DNA from: an uncultured Subdoligranulum sp.
GTDB taxonomy: Bacteria > Bacillota > Clostridia > Christensenellales > CAG-314
Direction: 5' to 3'
Length of the DNA stretch: 28,112 nucleotides
Assembly: GCA_902496185.1 (NCBI GenBank)
Contig: CABUZX010000017.1
Span: forward strand, 1-28,112
The translations under genes and the position numbers were made by a program. The number at the start of each line of letters is the position of its first letter. The first letter of the stretch is position 1. Below are positions 21,838 through 28,112 of this stretch, one piece after another. The notes under the pieces are model-generated. The model saw nothing but the letters and a program-made list of their open reading frames with translations, was not told the DNA's origin and ran no database searches.

Positions 21838-23861
21838 TGATAAAATTTTTTACAAAGGGATTTTCACACGGCGACGGATATTTTTGCAAGGCAATAGGCT
21901 TGCCTGCAGGATTTTACGTTGACAAAAAAATGGTAGAGGAACAACTTTCCTTCCGCCGTGACACCGTTGGTCGTAGTCAAAGGATGAAATCCGAAACAGA
22001 TGAAATAGTTTTTTTGAGCGGTCTTGACTGTTTTGGCAAAACCGATGGTTCGCCGTTGCAGTTTTTTATAAAAAACGTTGACAATACACTTTTGCAAAAA
22101 CCGCCTATTACGGCAATGCGTAGTGGTCATGCTGATTTAGTCGGTTGCGCAAAACTTAATTTAGTTGATGCAAGATACGTTTGCGAATTGGCATCTGCGA
22201 GAAGGACGGTTGCATATACCGCTTTGGGCGCTATTTGTAAACAAATATTGGCAAAATACAATATTTTTACGTATTCTTACGTAAGGCAAATTGGGCAAAT
22301 TAAATGTATAGACGAGGTCGATTATTTTGACAATAAAAAATTATTCACTCAATCTTTTCGCTGTATTAATCCCGACAAAACAAAGCAGATGCTACAGGAA
22401 ATAGAGCATGCAATGTCAATTGGAGACAGTATTGGCGGTAAAGTAACAGTTGCTTGTGTCGGCTTACCAATGGGTATGGGTGATTTTGTCAATTACGAAG
22501 GCAAACTTGATGGTATTTTGGCTCAAAGTATGATGAGTATTCCCTCTGTCAAGGCTGTAGAAGTCGGTTTGGGTGTGAATTATGCTGATAAGCAAAACAG
22601 CAATGTTGCCGATAAATTGACTTTAATGGAGGGGAAAGTAATTTACGATACAAATTATTGTGGCGGTATCGTTGCAGGGCTTACAACAAATAATCCAATA
22701 AACTTAACTCTTACGGTAAAGCCTGTTCCTACTACAAAAAAAGGCGTTTCCACCTTTGATATTAAAACGAAGCAATCGACGGTTTCGCATTTTGAGCGTA
22801 GTGATACGTGTGTTGTTCCGTCCGTTGGAATAATAGCTGAAAATATTATGGCAATGGTGGTGCTTGATAAGTTTTTGGAGCATACCAATCATACTGTTAG
22901 TTACAAAAAATTCGACAAAAATGAATTTTTAGACAATACTGTTTTTGTTGTGGACAAGAATTTAATACAAACTTGTGGATTTTTGCCAACAGATAAAAAC
23001 GTTTTTGTTGTAGAAAATGGCGAGCAAGATAAGAATTTGGAAACTACATTCAAGCTGTTAGATTTTTTGGCGCGACAAAATTTGACAAAAATAGACACTT
23101 TGGTTGCAATAGGCGGAGGATCTGTAATTGATTTAAGTGGATTTGTTGCAAGCATATACAAAAGAGGAATTCGTTTTTGCGTTGTGCCTACGACTTTGCT
23201 TGCAATGGTAGATGCAGGTCACGGAGGAAAAAGCGCAATAAATTTTAACGGTGTAAAAAATATGATTGGGAGTTTTTATCTTCCGGAAAAAATCATTATA
23301 GATTTTGATTTTTTACAAACTAATACCACTAAAAATTTTTCCGAAGGATTTGGAGAAATAGTAAAATGCGCTTTATTGGATCACAACGTATTTAATAGTT
23401 TGACTACAAACAAAAAAGATATAACAAATCTTATTAAGTTGTGCGCAGATTTTAAAAATAGAATAGTTTCTGCAGACTTAACGGACGATTTTTGGCGTAG
23501 ACAATTAAATTTAGGCCATACTTTTGGTCATGCATTTGAAAAATATTTTAAACTTGCTCATGGTAATGCAGTTTTGATGGGACTTGTTTGGGAAACAAAA
23601 CTTTCATATTTCCTTAAATTGATTCAATATGATTTTTATGAAAAAACAATTAATTTTTTAACGGAATTTATTGATTTGCAAACCCAAAATCAAATAAGGC
23701 AAACCGACGTTGACAACATCATCAAGCTTTGTTTGGCGGACAAGAAAAATGAAAACGCTGAAATCGGTTTTGTTTTTGCAATGCCTTACAATGACTTTTG
23801 TTTCAAAACAATAAAAATCGTGCAAATAGAGGAATTTTTTAAAAATGTTATCAAGGCCTGA
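21837..23861 (+). CDS. aroCB: Bifunctional chorismate synthase / 3-dehydroquinate synthase (AroC-AroB fusion)
   Basis: One 674-residue frame joins two shikimate enzymes. Residues 1 to about 345 are chorismate synthase (step 7, FMN-dependent): GFSHGDG, TVGRSQRMKSETDEIVFLSG, RSGHADLVGCAKLN, SIGGKVTV and ERSDTCVVPSVGIIAENIMA. Residues about 365-674 are 3-dehydroquinate synthase (step 2, NAD and zinc): VVENGEQDKNLET, IGGGSVIDLSGF, VPTTLLAMVD, KNMIGSFYLP, with metal ligands Glu507 (GFGEIVK), His561 (LNLGHTFGH) and His575. The linker is only about 20 residues and the AroB N-terminus is trimmed. Odd points: SARRT replaces the usual SARET in AroC; DAGHGGKSAIN and HGNAV replace DSSVGGKTGIN and HGEAV in AroB. 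The stop overlaps the next start by 17 bases. Confidence 0.93.
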   Translation: MIKFFTKGFSHGDGYFCKAIGLPAGFYVDKKMVEEQLSFRRDTVGRSQRMKSETDEIVFLSGLDCFGKTDGSPLQFFIKNVDNTLLQKPPITAMRSGHADLVGCAKLNLVDARYVCELASARRTVAYTALGAICKQILAKYNIFTYSYVRQIGQIKCIDEVDYFDNKKLFTQSFRCINPDKTKQMLQEIEHAMSIGDSIGGKVTVACVGLPMGMGDFVNYEGKLDGILAQSMMSIPSVKAVEVGLGVNYADKQNSNVADKLTLMEGKVIYDTNYCGGIVAGLTTNNPINLTLTVKPVPTTKKGVSTFDIKTKQSTVSHFERSDTCVVPSVGIIAENIMAMVVLDKFLEHTNHTVSYKKFDKNEFLDNTVFVVDKNLIQTCGFLPTDKNVFVVENGEQDKNLETTFKLLDFLARQNLTKIDTLVAIGGGSVIDLSGFVASIYKRGIRFCVVPTTLLAMVDAGHGGKSAINFNGVKNMIGSFYLPEKIIIDFDFLQTNTTKNFSEGFGEIVKCALLDHNVFNSLTTNKKDITNLIKLCADFKNRIVSADLTDDFWRRQLNLGHTFGHAFEKYFKLAHGNAVLMGLVWETKLSYFLKLIQYDFYEKTINFLTEFIDLQTQNQIRQTDVDNIIKLCLADKKNENAEIGFVFAMPYNDFCFKTIKIVQIEEFFKNVIKA

Positions 23862-25845
23862 AAATCCTTTCAATTTCGATTTTGTAGATTTGCCTTACGG
23901 TGACAAATCAATTACCCATCGAGCTCTTATTTGTTGCGCGCTTTCAAATGGCAAATGTTTGATTAAAAATCCGGCAATAAATGCCGATACTTTGGCTACC
24001 TTAGATTGTTTAAATAAACTTGGAGCAAAGATTAAAATACTTGACGGCAATATGATAGAGGTTTTATCTATTACCCAACCAAATACAGATATCGTTTTTG
24101 ATTGCAAAAACAGCGGAACAACGGCTCGCTTATTGGCTGGAGTTGTGGCAGGTATGAACGTACACGTCACTTTTGTTGGGGATACAAGTTTATCAAGTAG
24201 ACCAATGCAACGTGTAATTTCGCCTCTGACTCAAATGGGAGCAAAAATCAATAAAAAAAAAGGATGTTTGTTTGAAATATTACCTTCAGGTAAACTTAAG
24301 GGTATTACTTATCAAACACCAACACCTTCGGCGCAGGTAAAGAGCGCTATATTGTTTGCAGGACTTTTTGCGGAAGGAAATACTAAAGTAATTGAATCAA
24401 TATCTACGCGCAATCATACCGAAAAATATTTACAGGCATTTGGCGCAGATATTGTTTATGGTGACGGATTTGCAGAAGTTACCTCTTGCAAACCTCTTAA
24501 AGCAATAGACGTGGAAATTCCCAATGATTTTTCTACTGCTACGTTTTTAATTGCTTTGGGCTTAAAACAAGGTATTACTTTAAAAAACGTAGGACTTAAT
24601 CCTACTCGCACGGCTTTTTTGAAATGGCTTTCAATCTTTGGGGCGCGCGTCGAAACAAAAGTCAAAAAATACTTGTGTAATGAGCCGGTTGGCGACGTTA
24701 GCGTCTCAGGTTTCGCGTTTAAGCCCGTTAACGCCACTTATGAGCTTTGTAATGAAATGATTGACGAATTACCCGTTTGTTGTTTATTGTCTTCCTTGGC
24801 AATAGGAGACAGTAAGTTTGAGGGTATCAGTGAACTTAAATACAAGGAAAGCGATAGAATTAAAGAAATTAAAAATCTTTTAAAATCTTTTGGAGTTGAA
24901 ACGGTAGATATTGACGACGGTTTAATAGTAAAAGGTAGGGGCAAACTTTGCATAGGAGAATCTCCTGATACGACCGATCATAGAATTGCTATGTTAGGTA
25001 TAGTTGCAGGAGGTCTTTGCGGACAATATTTACCCGCAAAACATCCTAATTGTATTGACGTATCGTGTCCTAACTTTAAACAGCTTATTGGCTTTAATTT
25101 TAAATGGGGGTTGTTTGGAAAAAATATTAAAAACAGTCTTTCGCCCAAAATTTATCAAAGTTTGAGCAATTTGTCGGGTATAAAATCTAATTATACGATT
25201 TTTGATTTTAGCGAAGAGAAATTTGACAATAATTTCGAAAAAATCTTTAACCAACTTAACGGTGCAAATTTGACTATACCTTTCAAAGCAAAACTTACAA
25301 CAAAATATAATCCTGCAAATACTTTAAAAAGAGTAGGGGAGCGAATTTTGTTTTTTAATACTGACGGATACGGATTGTTGCGCTCTTTGAAAGAAGAAAA
25401 TATTGACGTTGCAGGTAAATCAGTTTTAGTTTTAGGCTGTGGAGGAGCAGGAATAGAAGCGATAAGAGTTTTGACTAATGCAGGTGCAAAGGTGTACGTT
25501 CGCAATAGGACAATCTCAAAGGTAGAAGAGCTTTCAAAAATTTATCCAATACAAACTGATGTTCCACAAGTCTTTGAAGGTATTTTATCTTTTTTGCCCT
25601 TTACGGAAAAACTCGTATTAGTCTCTAAGGAAGAAATTTCAAACGCGGAATTTATTTTTGACGCCTGCTATAGCGCTAAAACTCCGTTTTTACTACAAGC
25701 AGAAAGTAAGGGAAAGAAAATAATTTACGGCAAGTCAATGTTGTTTTGGCAGGCTGTGAAGAATTTTGAAATATGGACAGGAAAACAACTTTCTAACAAC
25801 GAAATTAAAAAAGCTCTAAATCTGTTTTTAAAGGAGACGGAATAA
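23845..25845 (+). CDS. aroAE: Bifunctional EPSP synthase / shikimate dehydrogenase (AroA-AroE fusion)
   Basis: One 666-residue frame joins two enzymes. Residues 1 to about 415 are EPSP synthase (step 6): YGDKSITHRA (Lys21, Ser22, Arg26), NSGTTARLLAG, GDTSLSSRPM, EIPNDFSTATF, MIDELPV and KESDRIKEI. Residues about 418-666 are shikimate dehydrogenase (step 4): WGLFGKNIKNSLSP, ANLTIPFK with catalytic Lys481, FNTDGYG with Asp507, the nucleotide loop LGCGGAG and the NADP-type VRNRT. Each half has complete catalytic residues; both are slightly short. The start at 23845 lies inside the end of aroCB in another frame, with GAGG nearby, so translation is likely coupled. The stop shares a base with the aroQ start (TAATG). 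Confidence 0.95.
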   Translation: MLSRPENPFNFDFVDLPYGDKSITHRALICCALSNGKCLIKNPAINADTLATLDCLNKLGAKIKILDGNMIEVLSITQPNTDIVFDCKNSGTTARLLAGVVAGMNVHVTFVGDTSLSSRPMQRVISPLTQMGAKINKKKGCLFEILPSGKLKGITYQTPTPSAQVKSAILFAGLFAEGNTKVIESISTRNHTEKYLQAFGADIVYGDGFAEVTSCKPLKAIDVEIPNDFSTATFLIALGLKQGITLKNVGLNPTRTAFLKWLSIFGARVETKVKKYLCNEPVGDVSVSGFAFKPVNATYELCNEMIDELPVCCLLSSLAIGDSKFEGISELKYKESDRIKEIKNLLKSFGVETVDIDDGLIVKGRGKLCIGESPDTTDHRIAMLGIVAGGLCGQYLPAKHPNCIDVSCPNFKQLIGFNFKWGLFGKNIKNSLSPKIYQSLSNLSGIKSNYTIFDFSEEKFDNNFEKIFNQLNGANLTIPFKAKLTTKYNPANTLKRVGERILFFNTDGYGLLRSLKEENIDVAGKSVLVLGCGGAGIEAIRVLTNAGAKVYVRNRTISKVEELSKIYPIQTDVPQVFEGILSFLPFTEKLVLVSKEEISNAEFIFDACYSAKTPFLLQAESKGKKIIYGKSMLFWQAVKNFEIWTGKQLSNNEIKKALNLFLKETE

Positions 25846-26273
25846 TGAAAATCTTGGTGATAAACGGTCCCAATTTGGATATGCTGGGTAGGCGAGATTC
25901 AAAATTTTACGGCACGCTTACGCTAAAACAACTTAATAAAAGCGTTAAAGAGTATGCAAAACAAATGGGTTGTCGGGTAAGTTTTTTTCAAAGTAACTGC
26001 GAGGGAAAGCTCATTTCAGCAGTTACAAAAGCAAAAAGTGATGCAATCATAATAAATCCGGGCGCATATTCGCACACCAGCTATGCTTTGCGTGACGCAA
26101 TTGAATGTTTTGATAAAAACGTGGTAGAAGTGCATTTATCGGATATTATGAATAGAGAAGATTTTCGTAAAATCCGTGTTTTAAAAGACGTTGTAAGTAA
26201 TTGTTTTTATGGAAAAAACAAAGAAAGCTATTTTGAAGCAATAAATTATTTAATTTCAAAGGAAGAAAAGTAA
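25845..26273 (+). CDS. aroQ: Type II 3-dehydroquinate dehydratase
   Basis: AroQ dehydrates 3-dehydroquinate to 3-dehydroshikimate (step 3). The 142-residue product has INGPNLDMLGRR, the active-site Tyr in KFYG, FQSNCEGKLI, NPGAYSHTSYALRDA and EVHLSDIMNREDFRK. The key Arg, Tyr, Asn and His residues are present. The usual SNIHAREEFRHxS reads SDIMNREDFRKIR here, and the C-terminal AxGxIxGxG segment is replaced by VVSNCFYGKN, so the active-site cover is atypical. It begins one base before the aroAE frame ends and is followed by aroK after one base. Confidence 0.92.
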   Translation: MKILVINGPNLDMLGRRDSKFYGTLTLKQLNKSVKEYAKQMGCRVSFFQSNCEGKLISAVTKAKSDAIIINPGAYSHTSYALRDAIECFDKNVVEVHLSDIMNREDFRKIRVLKDVVSNCFYGKNKESYFEAINYLISKEEK

Positions 26274-26274
26274 T

Positions 26275-26781
26275 ATGAAAGATAACGTAGCATTAATAGG
26301 TATGTCCGGTACGTTAAAAACCGCGATAGCAAAAAAACTCTCCGTTTTGTTGGACAAAAGATGTGTTGATACCGATGAACTCATTGAGTATGAATTGAGT
26401 ATGTCGATTAAAGACCTTTTTGAAAAAATGGGTGAAGAATATTTTAGGCGTACTGAAGAAAAAACAGTTTGTCAAGTGTCAGATTTTTACAACATAGTAG
26501 TTTCCACGGGTGGAGGAGTAGTATTGTCTGAAAAAAGCATGCTTGCGTTAAGGCGAACTTGTACGATAGTGTGTCTTACGGCAACAGCCGACACTCTTTA
26601 CGAAAGATTAAAAGATGATCAAAATCGTCCTTTGCTTAGCCCCGTTACAAAAAGCAAAATAATAAAGTATTATATTTCACGAAAGGGTATGTATGAAAAA
26701 TGGGCTGATTATGTTGTAGTTACCGACAATAAAACCGCCGATCAATTGGCATTGGATATTAAAAATATACTTTTGAAGTAA
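26275..26781 (+). CDS. aroK: Shikimate kinase with an altered P-loop
   Basis: AroK phosphorylates shikimate (step 5). The 168-residue product has VDTDELIE (shikimate-binding Asp), MGEEYFRRTEEKTV, VVSTGGGVV and a lid with DDQNRPLL, all expected for the family. The Walker A motif reads GMSGTLKT: the glycine just before the lysine is leucine (codon TTA), departing from GxxGxGK[ST]. Because the rest of the domain is intact and it closes the aro operon, I keep the assignment; activity may be altered, or a second kinase may exist elsewhere. Confidence 0.88.
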   Translation: MKDNVALIGMSGTLKTAIAKKLSVLLDKRCVDTDELIEYELSMSIKDLFEKMGEEYFRRTEEKTVCQVSDFYNIVVSTGGGVVLSEKSMLALRRTCTIVCLTATADTLYERLKDDQNRPLLSPVTKSKIIKYYISRKGMYEKWADYVVVTDNKTADQLALDIKNILLK

Positions 26782-26805
26782 GTCATAAAACCATATAAAA
26801 AAATT

Positions 26806-26842
26806 AAAGCGCGCTATTTTCTTGTTGGAATTAGCGCGCTTT
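26806..26842 (+). terminator. GC-rich hairpin after aroK
   Basis: AAAGCGCGCTA (26806-26816) pairs with TAGCGCGCTTT (26832-26842), an 11-bp perfect stem 25 bases after the aroK stop. The U-tract is short (TTTATAAT), so it is a modest terminator or a 3'-end stabiliser acting with the next one. Confidence 0.65.
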
Positions 26843-26882
26843 ATAATGCTAATATAAGTTTATTGTTTTGAGCAAATATATT

Positions 26883-26910
26883 AAAAAACTCCGTAGTTAC
26901 GGAGTTTTTT
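26883..26910. terminator. Bidirectional terminator between aroK and the surface-protein gene
   Basis: AAAAAACTCCG and CGGAGTTTTTT flank TAGTTA, giving a perfect palindrome with A- and T-tracts. It lies ten bases beyond the surface-protein stop codon and behind the aro operon, so it can end both convergent transcripts. Confidence 0.92.
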
Positions 26911-26920
26911 AATAATAGTA

Positions 26921-28112
26921 TTAATTTGCAGAATAATTATTTTCAAATTCTACTCTTTTTTTGTGGTTTGATGCAAATTTTCTTATGATAATTGCTACGA
27001 GAGCAACTAACATAGCAACCGTTACGATAAGTGAAGAAACAACAATCCAATCAACAGGCTCTGTGGTGGATTCTTCTTCCGTATCTTCTTCTTCGGTTGA
27101 AGAATTTCTAATAGAGTTGAGATAAGTTCTAAAACCACTTATTGTTTCTTTGTTGGATTCCCAGTCAATGTAATAAGCGCCTTCGGTTGCTTCTGAATAA
27201 TGCTTTGAGTTAAAGTCGCTTACCATTGTTTCGAGGGTTGTCATCATAGCGTTAAGTTCTGACTTGTCGTCGCTAGCTGATAATTCTTTTTCCAAATTTC
27301 TTACTTTTGTAGAGTATTCATAAATCCTATTAAAGTCATTTTCTACCGTAACGTCGTTATAGCGATAATCTACTACGTAAAGGTTATTAGCATTAGAAAA
27401 AACTTTTTGCTGTTCGTTATAAATTTTTTCAATGTCTGCATTTGTATTTTGCATATAAGCGTAAGCTTGAGATGCACCTTCTTCTACTACAAAAAGATTT
27501 GAATATTCTTCGCTGACGCCGTCGCTATTCTCGGTGGTGTCATCTAACAAAACACATTCTGCTTGGTCGAATAATACAGTGCCTTGAGCGTATCCTGCCG
27601 AACTAGTTGCGTCACGCTTTCCGTTCCACAATTCAAGATAAAAAGTTTGGTCGCTGTCGCCTGTTGCAACGTAGAAGTAATAACGTACCCAACCATTAGC
27701 AATGTTTTTATCAATTTCCGCGTAGGTGGAACTCTTAAATTCGTTAGTAGTGGAGTCGTTGCTTGCGCAAATTACCTTTGTTGCGCCATTTGTTAAATAA
27801 ACGTAAGGTATTGCGTTTTCTATACCTTTTGCAACAACGCTTATTCTATAATAAGAATTTGCAGTTAACGTCATTGCTGTAGATTTGTAGCCGCATGCAG
27901 TATATTGATTGTTGTATATCATCAACAAAGAATGAGCGTCGTCGTCGGCATAACCGGTAAAATCAGTTGATAATATACCGTAGGTATTATATATTGTTGT
28001 ATCTTGAGCTTGATATATAATACCGCCTATACTACTATATACTTCTTCCGGGTTGTCTGTGTTGGTTTTTGGCCAAAATGCAGAAGAACGATTGGGAGCA
28101 AGATTTCTTTCG
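26921..28112 (-). CDS. Large cell-surface protein, 3' part, running off the window
   Basis: The frame is open from the stop at 26921 to the right edge (396 residues visible); the TTG at 27928 is internal, not a start, as there is no stop above it. The visible part holds a beta-rich region resembling a galactose-binding/carbohydrate-binding jelly roll (SYYRISVVAKG, IPYVYLTNG, WVRYYFYVATG, QTFYLELWNG), then a helical region (about 150 residues), an acidic STEEEDTEEESTTEP linker, one membrane helix (WIVVSSLIVTVAMLVALVAI) and a basic cytoplasmic tail. It is therefore anchored by a C-terminal helix rather than by an LPXTG sortase signal. Function is unknown; binding of host or dietary glycans is a guess. 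Confidence 0.75.
   Translation of the reverse strand, partial: ERNLAPNRSSAFWPKTNTDNPEEVYSSIGGIIYQAQDTTIYNTYGILSTDFTGYADDDAHSLLMIYNNQYTACGYKSTAMTLTANSYYRISVVAKGIENAIPYVYLTNGATKVICASNDSTTNEFKSSTYAEIDKNIANGWVRYYFYVATGDSDQTFYLELWNGKRDATSSAGYAQGTVLFDQAECVLLDDTTENSDGVSEEYSNLFVVEEGASQAYAYMQNTNADIEKIYNEQQKVFSNANNLYVVDYRYNDVTVENDFNRIYEYSTKVRNLEKELSASDDKSELNAMMTTLETMVSDFNSKHYSEATEGAYYIDWESNKETISGFRTYLNSIRNSSTEEEDTEEESTTEPVDWIVVSSLIVTVAMLVALVAIIIRKFASNHKKRVEFENNYSAN

Noticed and set aside
26921..27928. Complete 335-residue protein starting at 27928
   Set aside because: The start is a TTG inside a frame that stays open to the window edge, with no ribosome site; the protein is truncated by the window.

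Overview
The window is about 28 kb of low-GC, densely coded bacterial chromosome, best explained as a spore-forming, anaerobic member of the Clostridia (Bacillota). The evidence is a SpoIIID sporulation regulator, a rubrerythrin, ECF-type vitamin transporters (RibU, QueT), an FMN riboswitch, an alpha2-type glycyl-tRNA synthetase, and TTGACA/TATAAT promoters with strict 17-bp spacers. I cannot name the genus from sequence alone.

Left edge (1 to about 870): this looks like the end of an acquired segment. On the minus strand lies the promoter, 7-codon leader peptide (MRQGILK) and attenuator of a tet(M)/tet(O)/tet(W)-type ribosomal-protection tetracycline-resistance gene, whose coding region lies beyond base 1. 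Upstream of it are a broken C-terminal gene fragment, repeat-rich non-coding DNA and a doubtful small ORF. A tRNA-Asn(GUU) gene follows with its own promoter and terminator.

Region 1.1-8.0 kb (+): tsaC/sua5 (t6A synthesis), then rpiB, an unknown membrane-anchored protein, guaB, guaA, a PsiE-like membrane protein and a DEDDh exonuclease. Region 8.1-10 kb: queT (-), a DUF378 protein, and ribU under an FMN riboswitch. Region 10-14.9 kb (+): a tightly overlapping operon tsaE-tsaB-rimI-alpha/beta hydrolase-membrane murF-ddl, joining tRNA modification to peptidoglycan precursor synthesis. Region 14.9-19.5 kb is mostly minus: M29 aminopeptidase, glyS, rubrerythrin, then spoIIID (+) and a TtcA-like tRNA thiolase (-). 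Region 19.6-26.8 kb (+): a patatin-like lipase, a membrane-anchored ComEC-type metallo-beta-lactamase protein, and a compact shikimate operon in which six of the seven pathway steps are packed into four ORFs: an AroC-AroB fusion, an AroA-AroE fusion, AroQ and AroK. The right edge holds the 3' part of a large cell-surface protein (-) that runs off the window.

The points most worth a second look are: (1) the two in-frame aro fusions, joining non-consecutive enzymes in an order unlike fungal AROM, with an AroK whose Walker A glycine is replaced; (2) a recurrent leaderless-gene architecture at four genes, where a consensus promoter puts the predicted transcription start on or next to the A of ATG with no Shine-Dalgarno, three of them tRNA-modification-related (tsaC, tsaE, queT); (3) a MurF whose substrate-binding N-domain is replaced by a membrane domain; (4) the tet leader at the left edge; (5) a hairpin between the Shine-Dalgarno and start codon of the exonuclease gene.
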